A stretch of 64,000 nucleotides of DNA. It comes from Evernia prunastri (lineage: Eukaryota; Ascomycota; Lecanoromycetes; Lecanorales; Parmeliaceae). Positions 12,391 through 23,854 of the stretch are shown here, one piece after another; position 1 is the first letter of the stretch; each line of letters begins with the position of its first letter. The notes beneath the pieces were generated by a model. The model was not told where the DNA came from and searched no databases. It worked only from the letters and a program-made list of their open reading frames with translations. The position numbers were made by a program, and so were the translations under genes. The stretch covers positions 434,001-498,000 of the forward strand of contig NKYR01000001.1 in NCBI GenBank assembly GCA_003184365.1, given 5' to 3'.

Positions 12391-13969
12391 GTGGGTCTCT
12401 TGCCTTCTATTCCTTCTTTTTCCTTCCTTTTTTCCTTCCTTTTTTCCCCACTTTTGAGGGAATGACTGTAGAAGCGGTGATACCTAGGTATACTTGGCGA
12501 TAACTAGGTCATCTTTAGCCCAAAACCTTTCGGTCACACTTAATTGGGGGATGCTGCGTCAGCCTTGATGATCACTAAGTCATAAGCGAATGGGCCAAGT
12601 GAAAGGTGAGTGGTATGCTGATTGGGTGTCGAGGGTGTGTGGAGCATTGAAATTTGGGTGAGAAGGCGGTGACGAGAATTGAAGCATGAGGTAAGAAAAG
12701 AGATTCACCTAAGTTACCTGAGGTAAAGAAAACGAGTGGTTGGAACGCGGGTACCGGTAGCGGTAATATTGAATGGTGGGGTCTTGGGAGTAAAGTAAGT
12801 GATAATCTAGCGTCGGCATTTTCCCCGCAATCCGCAAATCTTTGCACCGCCCGGCGCCGAGGCTCTGAGATGGTCATACATTGCTCAAGCTAAGAGAAGT
12901 CAATATTCATGTATGTACTCCACACACAGATATACTACTTATTAATGCATGACACAGTCAGATTCAAAGGAACTACCTACCTACTTAAATATGTACTCTT
13001 TCTTTTTCTTTTTTGCAGGGTAGATCTGCAGAAACATGCAGTAAACATGCAGGATATATGCAGGATATATGCATGTGTGCGTAGCAGCTGACATGCGATA
13101 ATTTTCCAACTAGGTATTTACTTCACTTCTTCCATTCCCATGTACATCATACATGTGTACGTGTACTCCGATCTCCGTGTAACCACATAACACTACAGTA
13201 CTACGGAGTACCTCCGTACATGTGGTGCATGATGGACTTTTTCCCTTTCCCCGCATCTACTGCATCTTCAACATCTCTACAAGCCAGCCAGTCAAGTCTC
13301 ACATAACCCCAAACACTCTACCTTCCAAGCTACAATTACATCCGCCACTCGGGATTTTTTCCACTCTTGCGGCATGTCAACGCACAGAGTCCCCATTTCT
13401 TCCACCTTCTTCCCCATCTGCCCCTCACACGCTACACCACTCTCCTCGAGTGTCAGAGCACCTTCCCTGACCCCGACTAGACCTCGTGTATTCTTTCCTT
13501 TCCGGCCATTAAACATCCTGTCTGCTGACTTGGTGTTCAAACCGTGTATGTGTACACAGTAACCCCGAAAACTGGCATTACGCATAGATGCAAGCTTTCA
13601 CTCCTCCACCCCGACGGGATGATCATCCTTCCCACACAGAGGCTCGGCCATCCCTGTGGACGCTGAACCCCGGGAAAAAATTGGAGATATGCAAGACTTC
13701 ACTCCTCCGGAGATATTCATCTGCCTATCTAACCACACAGAGGCCTGAGCATACCCCGTGCACTCGCATGGTACCCCGTGACGCAAATGCGGGGATTTGT
13801 TTAGATTCTTTTTCCTTCTCCCTCACCCTCGCCACTTTTGCCTTCGACGGTAACACGTAGGTGAACCTATAAGTATGGGGGTCAAGAAGTGTCCACTTCC
13901 TTTCCTTCTTCTTCATCGCTCGACCAGGCCACTTTCCTTTCCTGTCTCTCGCAAGTCATCATCCTCATC
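12391..13969. other. Intergenic region and upstream region of the alpha-glucosidase
   Basis: The first 60 bp after the stop are a C/T tract, probably 3' UTR. Around 12900-13080 there are TACCTACCTAC words and a short ATGCAGGATAT duplication. Nearer the GH31 start there are CreA-like GC boxes (core SYGGRG): CCCCGG at 13668-13673 and GCGGGG at 13789-13794. Carbon-catabolite repression through CreA would fit a secreted alpha-glucosidase but is only inferred from these short matches. No supported gene lies in the interval. Confidence 0.5.
13034..13075 (+). repeat. Short direct repeat ATGCAGGATAT
   Basis: An ATGCAGGATAT-type unit occurs twice in direct tandem, preceded by two looser ATGCAG copies (CATGCAGTAAACATGCAG). 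It is a local microsatellite-like duplication with no visible role. Confidence 0.5.
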
Positions 13970-16721
13970 ATGTTCTCCGTACTCGGAGCTGGTGGGCTCC
14001 TCCTTCTGGGTTCTCTGACACCTGTCCTTTCTCAAAACATAAGCGGTTGCCCTGGCTACACCGCCAGCAACGTCGTCCAGACTGACTCGGGGTTGACCGC
14101 CTCGCTGTCGCTGGCCGGGGACGCATGCAATGTCTACGGCTACGATCTTGGTGATCTTACACTCCTGGTCCAGTATCAAACGGGTTAGTGGCGAGGCGGG
14201 CGAGATCATACGTGTATAAGAGACTGACAAATTTACAGACTCTCGCCTTCACATTCAAATATATGATTCGAGTGAAACGGTCTACCAAGTGCCGGAGTCG
14301 GTTGTGGGGCGGCCTGGCAATGACACCGTCTCTGCCTCAAGCTCACTCTTGTCATTCAATCTGACCCAGGATCCCTTCTCTTTCGCCGTCCAACGCACCG
14401 ATAGCGGGGAGACCATCTTTGACACTTCAGGACAGGCCCTCATCTTCGAATCCCAGTATGTTCGTCTTCGTACTTCGCTTCCGAGTGACCCGAATATCTA
14501 TGGATTTGGAGAAGATACGGACTCTTTTCGACGCCCGACTACTGACTACACTCGCACATTGTGGTCGCGAGATGCGTACTTGATCCCGGCAGGAACCAAC
14601 CTTTACGGAAACCACCCAATTTACTTCGAGTACCGCGAGAGTAACAGTGAGACCCATGGAGTTTTCATGTTGAACAGCAATGGTATGGATCTCGACATCA
14701 ACAGCGATGGCGCAGGTCAGTATCTCGAATACAATATGCTCGGAGGGGTCATCGATCTCTACGTCCTTGCTGGACCGGGCCCGGTCGACGTCGCCAGACA
14801 ATACAGCGACGTCATCGGCCAGCCCACCATGATGCCATATTGGGGCTTCGGTTTCCACCAATGTCGATACGGCATGCAAGATGTCTATGAAGTCGCTGCA
14901 GTCGTTGCGAATTACTCGGCCGCTGACATACCCTTGGAGACAATGTGGACCGATATCGACTACATGGATTTGCGCAAGGTCTTCACGTTGGACCCTGATC
15001 GATTTCCTTTGGAGAAGGTGCAGGAGCTCGTCACTTACCTTCATGATCATGACCAGCATTACATCATGATGGTAGACCCCGCCGTAGCGTATCAGAACTA
15101 CACTGCTTTCGAGAACGGCGAGAGCGCGGGGATCTTCCTGAAAAACAGCGATGGATCTATCTACCAGGGTAAGTTATTCATAGTGGCAATTTTCCCGTGA
15201 AGGTCAAAAGACTCATGTCAGCATTTAGGCGTCGTTTGGCCTGGTATCACCGCCTTCCCGGACTGGTTCAATCCAAACACCCAAGGCTATTGGAACGGCG
15301 AATTCTCCGGCTTCTTCAGTTCAACGGATGGCGTCGACATCGATGCTCTCTGGATCGACATGAACGAAGCATCCAACTTCTGTCAATACCCGTGTAGTGA
15401 TCCGGCAGCTTTCGCCGCCTCGAACGATGATCCCCCTGCACCTCCTCCAGTCCGCCCCAATGCAGGCTACCCTATTCCCGGATTTCCAGCAGACTTCCAG
15501 CCGTCCTCCTCCAGCCGTATAAGGCGGGGGCAAACCGTTACAAAAAGACAATTGGGAACTGCAGGAGCCATGATGGGCCTGGCAAATCGCGACCTTATCA
15601 GCCCACCATATTCCATCCACAACACAGCCGGCTCCCTTAGCAATCTGACTATCGACACCGATATCGTCCATTCCAACGGTCTTGTCGAATACGACACTCA
15701 TAATCTCTTCGGTACCATGATGAGCGAAACGAGCCGCGGCGCTATGCTCAACCGCCGCCCCGGCCTACGACCCATGGTCATAACCCGCAGCACCTTCGCA
15801 GGCGCCGGCCGCTACGTCGGGCATTGGCTTGGCGACAACAACTCAGACTGGTTCCACTACCAGATCTCGATTGCCGAAATGATTGCATTCGCAGCCATCT
15901 ACCAGGTCCCCATGGTCGGATCTGACGTCTGCGGCTATGCTGGTGATACCACCGAAGAACTCTGTGCCCGCTGGGCTATGCTGGGAGCGTTCTACCCCTT
16001 CTACCGTAACCACGACGCCACCGGTGTTCTCCACCAGGAATACTACCTTTGGTCGAGCGTTACGGAAGCCGCGCAAGTAGCAATTAAGGCGCGCTACCAA
16101 CTCCTCGACTACATCTACACAGCCCTCTACCAGCAATCCGTCGACGGTACACCGCTTCTGAACCCCATGTTCTTCCTCTACCCCACCGATACCAACACCC
16201 TGTCTCTGGACTTGCAATACTTCTATGGTTCATCCATCCTCGTCGCGCCTGTGACGCAAGAGGGGGCCACAAGCGTCTCGGTCTACTTCCCCAACGACCA
16301 GTTCTACGACTTCTTCACCTATGAGCCCCTTCGCGGCACCGGCTCTTCCGTTACCATTGACGCAAACCTCACCCAGATCCCCGTCTTCATCAAGGGCGGC
16401 GCCATCCTCCCTCTCCGCTCCGACGGCGCGAACACGACTGCCGCCTTGCGTGAGCTCGACTTCAACCTCGTTGTAGCGCCAGGGTTAGACGGCAAAGCGT
16501 CCGGGTCGTTGTACCTCGATGACGGGGTATCGATCACGCAGGCCGCAACATCGGTGATTGGATTCTCGTACGATGGGACCACATTGACCATGAGCGGGAC
16601 ATTCGGGTACGACACCGGGGATGTGAGTATTGCGGATGTGATATTGTTGAGCGCAACAGGGGGTCCAACAACGACGACAGCGAACAAGCCGCTAACAGGG
16701 GGTTTCAGTATGACGTTGTAA
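13970..16721 (+). CDS. agdC: Secreted GH31 alpha/beta-glucosidase (AgdC-like)
   Basis: Extracellular glycoside hydrolase family 31 enzyme releasing glucose from maltose and malto-oligosaccharides. Exons 13970-14183, 14239-15168 and 15229-16721 give about 879 residues, matching fungal AgdC. A signal peptide (hydrophobic residues about 6-20) is followed by a GCPGYTASNV start typical of the family. The catalytic domain shows GFHQCRYGMQDVYEVA, TMWTDIDYMD, HDQHYIMMVDPAV, the nucleophile aspartate in WIDMNEASNF (about D426), TRSTFAGAGRYVGHWLGDN with the acid/base aspartate (about D585), and YPFYRNHDATG. The stretch after FPADFQPSS is a short variable linker with basic residues, also seen in AgdC proteins. 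No C-terminal membrane or GPI anchor is visible. Both introns (55 and 60 bp) are canonical. Family assignment is firm; substrate preference is inferred. Confidence 0.95.
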
Positions 16722-17921
16722 GCTAGGGACGAGTCTGGAGGGACATTTGTAAGTGGTAGCTTTTGTAGCCTAGTAGCAGAGCGTGCAGAGCGTGCAGCAA
16801 TTGAAAAAGCTTAAGTCGAATGCAAAGTTCTTCGGTACCTACCTACCTACGGTACTCTATCTCCCTAAAAGCTCTTCAAGCACCATTATCATTAATATTC
16901 AAAAGACTGCGAGATTGAAATCCGAGGAACTATTATCGCATAATTCAATTGTTGAAGGGGGAGAAGCAGAAACACTCCGACGTTCGGGCATAAGTTACAG
17001 CCTCGAACGAGGGATTTCATGTGCTCGAACCCTCGAGAAAAGATGCCTGCCCAAACAAGGGTGGATGTTTGCTCTCGGGCCCCTATCAGCGGTGGTGCGG
17101 CTGTGACAGAGGTGGTGGCTCGGACCGCGTACCGCATCTATCTGTCTGCATACATATGTACGTCCATAGTCATACGTACACACACGTACTTGCCCCGTAA
17201 GTGCCGAGTGCGCGAACCCGCCAAGCGATCCCAATCAATCCCAATCAATCCCAATCAATACTTTTTCAGAGTACCGGTATATTGGTAGCAAAAGTAGGGG
17301 GCTGGCTTATTATTATTGGGTGTTTTTTTTCTCAAATCTCGCGTCTCACGGATCGAGAGGGAAATTGTGGAGCTGGTCGTAATCCGGCGTGTTTTGCCCA
17401 CGGTATGCTACGGTTGCGGACGTAGGCACCTATAAGTCCTGCTGATAATGCCCCGGCTGGAGGGTTGCCCGACAATGCGCTTATAGTGAGTGGTTCTTTG
17501 GAATTGCACCCAGCCCAGACCAGCCCATTTTGGGGGTTGGAGTCCCATACAACAGTATCACGCCCCGGCATCATAGGTGATAGAAGGCTTCCTACCTAAG
17601 CAAGCAGATTGCTCGAGCGTCGGGGGGTTGCGGGGCAGGATCCCGAGACTAGGGTTAGGGCTGATACAGTTTGGTACTAGGTAAATTACACCAGAAATGA
17701 AAGCACCGCAACACGATTGTACCAACGTGATTGGGAACCAAACCGTAGCTACCTAATAGAGATCAATTACTCTGCAAAAGATTCATGAGTGAGAGCTCCA
17801 TGCGAAACTGATTGAGTCCCGAGGTCGCTGACGCTGATATGTTATAAGATATGGTTCTTGCGCCCATCGGACCTCATTGACTGACTGTCCAACTTCCCAC
17901 AATGCTATCTTCGACCCAGCA
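16722..17921. other. Intergenic region
   Basis: This stretch holds the GH31 3' flank, TACCTACCTAC words near 16840, a three-copy 10-bp repeat at 17228-17257 and the upstream region of the GT8-like gene. The open frames across it are short and resemble nothing. Confidence 0.5.
17228..17257 (+). repeat. Three tandem copies of ATCCCAATCA
   Basis: Three perfect head-to-tail copies of the 10-mer ATCCCAATCA, with a partial copy following. Simple repeat; the CCAAT-like core may be accidental. Confidence 0.8.
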
Positions 17922-19105
17922 ATGACCGCTCGATACTCGCCTCCCATTAAACCTATTAGACTCTCTCGTAACCAAGTTCCTCAGTCCTTCTTACGCAGGC
18001 GATCGCGCTGGCTCTACGCCCTATTCGCCCTGCTCCTGCTCTACCTATGGCGCCCTGCCTCCATTCCTCTCATCCCTCACCGCCGCCTAACCCACGAACC
18101 CTCCCTCCGCTACAAAAATGTCGACTGGTCTCGCTACGCCTACAGTCAATACGCAACCAGCAGTCCTTACCTCTGCAACGCAGTCATGGTCTTCGAGGCC
18201 CTTTCTCGTCTCGGTAGCAAAGCTGACCGCATCCTCCTATATCCGCAGGAATGGGACTTGGAAATCGAAAGCACATCCGATCGGGATAGCCAATTGTTGG
18301 TAATAGCGAGGGATCGTTATAATGTGAAGCTCCTACCGGTGGCAATCCCGAAGGCGGATGATGACGCATGGAACGGGAGCTTTACAAAGTTCATGGCGTG
18401 GGGGCAGACGCAGTACGATCGGGTGCTGCATCTGGATTCGGATGTCACAATTCTGAAGCATTTGGATGAACTCTTCATGTTGCCTAGTACGCCGGTGGCC
18501 ATGTTGAGGGCTTACTGGAGGTTGCCGAGTGTTAAGCAATTGACCAGTCTGTTCATACTGCTCGAGCCAGACGAGATGGAGGCGCAGCAGCTGGTAGTCG
18601 CTGCGAGTCCGAATGTCAGGCAGAAGAATGAGTATGACATGGAGATTCTAAACAAATTTTACGGAGACTCGGCTATGGTACTGCCGCATCGACAGTATGG
18701 ACTACTCAGTGGCGAGTTCAGAGTCGATGATCATAGGAATTATCTAGGGAACAGCCAAGAAAGATGGGATCCTGAACGGGTACTGAGGGAGGCAAGTTTG
18801 GTGCACTTCTCGGACTGGCCTATACCGAAACCTTGGATTATGTGGCCGCACAACATGATTCAGGATGAGATGCCAAAGTGCAAGCTTGGGATAGGCGCAG
18901 AGGGAGATGATTGTGGGAACAAGAAGGCATGGCTGGGATTGTACAATGACTTCAGACAGAGGCGAAAGGTAAGTTTCGGGTATGATCGGACGGATAGAAG
19001 AGACTGCTGATAGAAGTGTGTAAAAAGGATATTTGCGCTCTACTCTCCGCGCCCGCGCCGGAATGGCACCCTCCACCACAGAATACAACGGAAACCTCGA
19101 GCTGA
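17922..19105 (+). CDS. Type II membrane glycosyltransferase, GT8-like (Gnt1/glycogenin-type fold)
   Basis: Two exons, 17922-18968 and 19028-19105, give 374 residues. A basic N-terminus is followed by one hydrophobic segment (about residues 30-46, WLYALFALLLLYLW), as in Golgi type II membrane enzymes. The lumenal part carries HLDSDVTILKHLDELF, the DxD motif that binds Mn2+ and nucleotide sugar in GT8 enzymes, then PVAMLRAYW, YGLLSGEF and LVHFSDWPIPKPW, a layout shared with fungal N-acetylglucosaminyltransferase Gnt1-like proteins. The role would be transfer of a sugar onto glycans in the secretory pathway; donor and acceptor cannot be told from sequence. The second exon adds a Pro-rich tail (DICALLSAPAPEW). 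The start is the first ATG in frame with the basic segment; an earlier in-frame TTG is ignored. Confidence 0.85.
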
Positions 19106-19799
19106 ATTCTGTTGTCAACAATCAGAGAGTCGAAGCTTGAAAGGGCCATACCAAGGCACCTTTTGGTGGTGGAATTTGTTATGTTGGCTGCTATGCAAGA
19201 GACCTGCAGCGGAAACCCTTGGTGCATCCAGGACGAGCAACCGATATCACATTCTCGAATCGCACAGATGATCGATGAATCGCATGGCGCATGGATTGGT
19301 AGGAATGAGCATGTTAGTGAAGCAGTCTTGGTGTGTTTGCTTTCCCAAGACACACGGAGTGGGCACCTCGCTGGCATCTGCGATTAACGAGTGGCTAAGG
19401 AGGTATGATGGGGTTGGTTTACTGCAATCCTAGGCTCAGAAGATTCGCGGATTACGCAGGTCAGGAGATGTGAGATGATGCTTCTCTTGCGATATTTGCC
19501 CGCCATTGGCGTGGGATTTTGGCATTCGCATGTGCTGCATAAAGGCTTTAAAGGGCATGCTTAATTCGAAATGGGCCGGTGAAAATGCGAAGAAGTTATC
19601 TGCCGTCGGCAAGCTACAGATGTGAGATATCGCAGGACGTATGAATACTCTCCCTGGCAATGCGGAGGCTGATGCCTGCGTCAGTGCAATTTCAATGCTG
19701 AGATGTATGTTTGAGTACCGTACATTTTTTCGAACAGTATTTACAACGGGCTGCCTCTCTTACCGCTGCTGTGCATCGACCTTATGCCTTTGGCCCATC
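19106..19799. other. Intergenic region
   Basis: 3' flank of the GT8-like gene and promoter of the second J-domain gene. Open frames here are short and unlike any family I recognise. Confidence 0.5.
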
Positions 19800-21408
19800 A
19801 TGGCTCCGCTTAGGACCTTCTACGATGTCCTGAAAGTGGGGCGACAAGCCCAAAAAGCAGAGATTAAAGAAGCTTACCGGAAGCTGGCACTGCAACGTCA
19901 TCCTGACAAGGACCTGGGCAACCCTCATGCTACTGCGAAATTCCAAGAGGTACGTCCCCTCACCAGGTATAGGACTCGATACGAAATAGTTGATTGATCT
20001 CCATCGCCTTGCAAAGCTGTACGACGCCTACTACACTCTTCACGATGAAAATCGACGGATCTTATATGACAAGAAAATTCGCGAGGAGCATCACTCTTCC
20101 GTACGGAACACTAAATATGGAGAAGATCCGCAGTCAAGACAGACGCCTAGACGGAACAGCCGGGGTAGAGATCCTTCATCATCTGAATCAGATGATGACG
20201 ATGAATGGGAAGAGAGCGCGCGGACTGCAGAAGAAGGGCAAGGGCACGAGCGAGCGGAAAGGACGAAAAGAGAAAAAGAGGCTCGTGAAAGGGCGGACAG
20301 GCAGGCGAAGCAGAAAGAGGAACAAGAATGGTTCAGTGAGTTGCAAGCAAGACTGGAAAGCCTTCTGCGCCGGCGAAAGAAGATAAAGACGATGAAAGCG
20401 AACATCGAGGACATGGATCAGGAAGACGCCGAAATATTGGATAGCGAACAGAGACTCAAAGGTCGAACTGCATATCGTACGTCTATTTGGGATCAAGTCA
20501 CCGAAAACGAGGAGATGGAACGGGCAAAGAGGCGCACAGAACGACTCCAGGCAAGATCGTCTGCGACAATCAAGTTGGGCTGGGAAGAGAGGGAGCTCAA
20601 GCAGAGCGAGATCGACTACAAGATGTTTTTGAGCCTGCAGAGCCGCCAGCGAAGAGAAGATGCTGACAGGGTGGAGGCCGCATTGAGAGCAACGGCCGAA
20701 CAGAACTCGCAGCAAGAAGCCAAGCAGAAACGGGCGAGAGAGAAGGATGTCTCGGATAGGCTGGCCAGGGAAAAGGAAGACAGGCGCAGAGAGGCCGAGG
20801 CGAGACAGAGAGGGGTCGACGAGGAGCATGAGGGACGAGAATCGGCGCGGGAAGAAGCGAGAAAGGCAGAGCTCAGAGAGAGGCAGAAAGACGAAGCGGC
20901 TCGGCGGCAGCGGATATTGGAGAAGATCGAGAAACAGAGACAAGAGACGATGCGTCAGGGGTCGCAGTCCCCGTACCCCACCGGCCCCGAGCCCACCGAC
21001 AGCGGACCCAACCCCGGTCACGTCCACACATCCGAGGGAAGTTTTGCAGCCGACGCCCAAAGGACACGGTCCGGAATGGCATCTCCATCCCGCAGCGACC
21101 ATCAGCCCCGCTTCCGGACCGGCAGTCCCCCGCCCGCCGAGGACCCGAGGCTGTCGTCGGGTCCGAGGGACCGTGAGCGGTCCTACGAATCCGACTCCGA
21201 CGGAGAAGATGAAGAGATAGAAGAAGAAGAGGAAGAAGAGGAAGAAGGATACTACTGCTACCACGGGGATTTCTGGCCGAAGATCCGGGGCGGGCAGCGG
21301 TGCAGTCATTGCGCAAGATTCTGCAACGCCTTCATCTTCCGGTGTCCGGACTGCGGCATCTTGGCCTGTGGCTTCTGCAGGGATCGGCTGCGTGCCAGTG
21401 GCGGTTGA
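19800..21408 (+). CDS. J-domain protein with charged coiled-coil middle and C-terminal cysteine module (copy 2)
   Basis: Exons 19800-19949 and 20017-21408 encode 513 residues. The N-terminal J domain (about residues 5-70) has YRKLALQRHPDKD with HPD and joins across the intron as FQELYDAYYTLHDENRR. The intron lies at the same codon as in the J protein at 7909. The middle (about 90-400) is an extreme Arg/Glu/Lys coiled-coil region, followed by a Pro/Ser-rich linker and an acidic run of glutamates. The last 55 residues contain FWPKIRGGQRCSHCARFC, FRCPDCGILACGFCRD, a paired-cysteine module that aligns with the end of copy 1 (CPQC and ACAYC). The two proteins therefore share domain order, intron position and tail. 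Role: likely Hsp70 co-chaperone; the tail is probably zinc-binding, by inference. A 414-residue open frame on the opposite strand is a composition artefact. Confidence 0.85.
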
Positions 21409-22650
21409 GGTTTTTGCTCGGCCACGGTCCACTGGTTTGGCCTACCGTACCTTAGTTGATGTTTTTCTGCTGTAAAAATACAGAAGTGTATCGTTTTTGA
21501 CGATGCTTTTTGGTTGTGTCTGTTGGACCTCGTCATCTGGACGATTTCGAACCTTGGTCATTGTTCTACGCCTCAGAAGGCGACGAGCGTGCAGTCTGTA
21601 TATTCCTGCGTGTGGTGGCCCTGCGCTGTAACGAATCAATGCCAGGCTTGTTGGGGCTGTAAGACTGCTCCCCTGGGTCTTCCATGTCATTCTATCATTT
21701 CATCGCATGTTGATTTTGTTCCAAAATTTCATCGAACCAAGCTAGAAATTGACGAAAGTAGCCTTCACCGGCGCAGCGATTAGGAGAGACCAGGGCACAG
21801 TCTACGGTATGAGAACGCAGTGGTTTCCTCAGAACCTCGTACCAACCCTATACAAGGCCGCGACGACAACTTCGATCAAGATCTCAGCGTAGGAATGCAT
21901 CCTTGATCCTTGATTTCAGAAGCGCTAGCACGTAATTACCATTCCTCTCTCAGTATGTAATAGCTCTAGGTGAAAGATTGTCCAATAGCGCAGACCCAAG
22001 TCCTCTCGCCACCAGAAGTGGTGGCTTTGGTGGCATTTCTGGTGCTTTTGTTGGAGATGCGGGGGGGGAAGAATGAATGGGATGTCCGCCGGTCTAGGTG
22101 TGTCGCGTAGAGGAGGTTGTGGTGTGGGATATTGATGGGATGGGTCATATCCGAGAAGGACACGTGTGGACGTTATGTCTCTTGAATGCGTGCCGCACTT
22201 ACCAACCGGATATTTTCATCTTGGCCGCTTCCTACCATTGGACCATCGTTGCAACAGTCTGTCTTGGCCTCTTGGCTTTTCGATCGGTTGGTGGGCTAGT
22301 GAAGGCGTGGGAGCGGGAGGCAAGAAGCTTGGGTGAACAACACCTCTAGATATTGAACGGAGAAGCTGCACATGACATTGTAATTGGGCTTTGACTTGTC
22401 AACCGTAGAGAAGATGCCGGAAAGAGCTTCGACTCATTGCGTATATGATAAGACACCAGTGCATAGCAGACGTGATTCCATTCTGGCTAGGTAACACTCA
22501 GTGGCTCGACGCCCATTGTGAAGCAAGCAATGTCTCCCGACCACGCACACACCACGCATGAGAGAAGCAAGCATAGTGAACCGAACCCCCTCCCCTCCCC
22601 CATATCATGCTCCTAGGTATCCCCTCCACCGACCCTGCCTGTGAACCTTT
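21409..22650. other. Intergenic region
   Basis: Contains 3' flanks of the J-domain gene (plus) and the CYSTM gene (minus). A 69-residue open frame at 22140-22349 (plus) has one hydrophobic stretch near its middle, but there is no family match or splice context, so no gene is called. C-rich and G-rich runs occur near 22060 and 22590. Confidence 0.5.
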
Positions 22651-22983
22651 CTAGCAGCAGCATTCACAGCACTCGAAGCAAGCGAGACCGGCGCAGCTGT
22701 TTCACCTCCCGCGTCAGCACCTGTTGTCCTGGCTCCTGCCAGGCGGCTTGTGGAGGGTTCAACGTACACACCGCAGCAGACATCCTCTTTCTCGCCGCCG
22801 CCACGCATACTCATGGTCATGGGCTCTTGTGGTTTCTGGTAGCGCCAGTGAAGTCAGCTGGAGTCTTTTTCTCCCCTCTTTTTCGGGGGCCGCGGCCGAG
22901 CTTTCATGAGACTCTCAACAGGGAGAACGTACAGGCTGTTCATTGGAGGGATGAGGGGTGTTGTTCGCGTCGGGTGCAGCCAT
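22651..22983 (-). CDS. CYSTM family small cysteine-rich tail-anchored protein (three exons)
   Basis: This gene is only visible after splicing. Minus-strand exons 22983-22933, 22835-22768 and 22696-22651 give 54 residues. The N-terminal half is polar (MAAPDANNTPHPSNEQP, then GGGEKED) and the C-terminus is VCCGVCAGLACFECCECCC followed by the stop, the signature of the cysteine-rich transmembrane module (CYSTM) found in eukaryotic stress-tolerance proteins. Donors are GTACGT in both introns (97 and 71 bp); each intron has a GCTGAC branch-like site, and acceptors are CAG. The last exon is 46 bp. CYSTM proteins insert in membranes by the Cys-rich tail and are linked to stress or metal tolerance; that role is family knowledge, not shown here. 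Overlapping longer frames on both strands are shadows. Confidence 0.75.
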
Positions 22984-23454
22984 CTGCTGGGTTGGGAGGG
23001 GCTGATTGTGCTCGGGCATTGTTGTGCGGGTTTGTGTAGCGGGATTGGTTTGTGAGATGTGGAAGAGGTTATTTCGTGTGGGTAGTGATTGCGAGGACAG
23101 AGACGGTAGTTATAGAGGAAGACAAGAAAGGTGAAGAATGAAGAGGGAGAAGAAGAATAAGAAGGAAGGAGAGGAACAAGAATTAAAAAAGGAGTGTTTA
23201 GAGAGTCGTCAGCTGAGTACAGGGTGTCTGGAAGGCAAAGTGACTGCATGTTTCATTTGGCATGCAGGAGACCTTTAAATGCCGCCGCTCTAAGAATAGA
23301 TAATTTATTGCAGGACTTCCGTACCACCGGAGTTAGGGATTGCGACGTGCATCTCTTGACTGTGGCAAGCAAGATGCCCCAAGCGTGACACCTCTTGCTC
23401 AAATTCACCAGTCTACGAATAATAGTATGTATATATACAAGAGTATATGGAAGG

Positions 23455-23479
23455 CAAGCACTACCTTACCTAGTGCTTG
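23455..23479. repeat. Perfect 9-bp inverted repeat
   Basis: CAAGCACTA and its complement TAGTGCTTG are separated by a 7-base spacer (CCTTACC). It could form a small hairpin in RNA or be a binding site; no adjacent gene end identifies it as a terminator. Confidence 0.6.
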
Positions 23480-23654
23480 GGGGACTAAAATATTAGTGTT
23501 CAAGTTTGTGGAGAAGCTTTGTAAACACATGGTACCTGGATGCTAAATCCGGTCACCCGGATGATGTACCGATCAAAGTTCACATGTCACTCTTTTAACT
23601 TTGGTTACTATACAATCTGAATTCTGAAAGTCAAGAAACGCCTTGGCAGTGATA

Positions 23655-23687
23655 CTACTATGCGCTTCGGAGCGAAGCGAATAGTAG
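23655..23687. repeat. 15-bp inverted repeat with 3-base loop
   Basis: CTACTATGCGCTTCG faces CGAAGCGAATAGTAG around a GAG loop, pairing at 14 of 15 positions. The arms contain the word AGCGAAG, which also clusters at 56.0-56.3 kb. It stands in AT-rich intergenic sequence and resembles a small palindromic insertion. Confidence 0.65.
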
Positions 23688-23854
23688 GGCTTCGATTAAA
23701 TGCTAAATGTTGGAACATTTTAGTGACTTGGTCCACTTCGGGCGAGATACCCAAAACATAGGAAAGTATGCGGGGAGAATATAGAGTCGAAGGAGAAAAT
23801 CTCTACATCTGATAAGTGTATATATGGAGATATACAGCCAGACACGTAATCAGC

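Larger units (their letters stand above)
22984..23854. other. Intergenic region with two hairpins
   Basis: Promoter sides of the CYSTM gene (minus) and the phosphotransferase gene (plus). Two inverted repeats are listed separately (23455-23479 and 23655-23687). A minus-strand frame at 22854-23249 is mostly low-complexity Ser/Pro and is rejected. Confidence 0.5.

Noticed and set aside
14427..15059. 210-codon antisense frame inside the GH31 gene
   Set aside because: A shadow of a strongly supported coding exon.
20188..21432. 414-codon open frame antisense to the second J-domain gene
   Set aside because: It is the mirror of an Arg/Glu/Lys-rich coding strand, giving Leu/Phe/Ser-rich sequence with no family resemblance.
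22140..22349. 69-codon frame with one hydrophobic stretch
   Set aside because: No splice partners, no family match, and length within chance expectation.
22854..23249. 131-codon minus-strand frame
   Set aside because: Ser/Pro-rich, overlaps the CYSTM first exon and intron in another frame, and matches nothing.
23807..23815. ATCTGATAA, a match to the iron-regulator GATA consensus, with its complement-type match at 24882-24890
   Set aside because: About one match is expected by chance in a window this size, and neither is near a ferric reductase gene.
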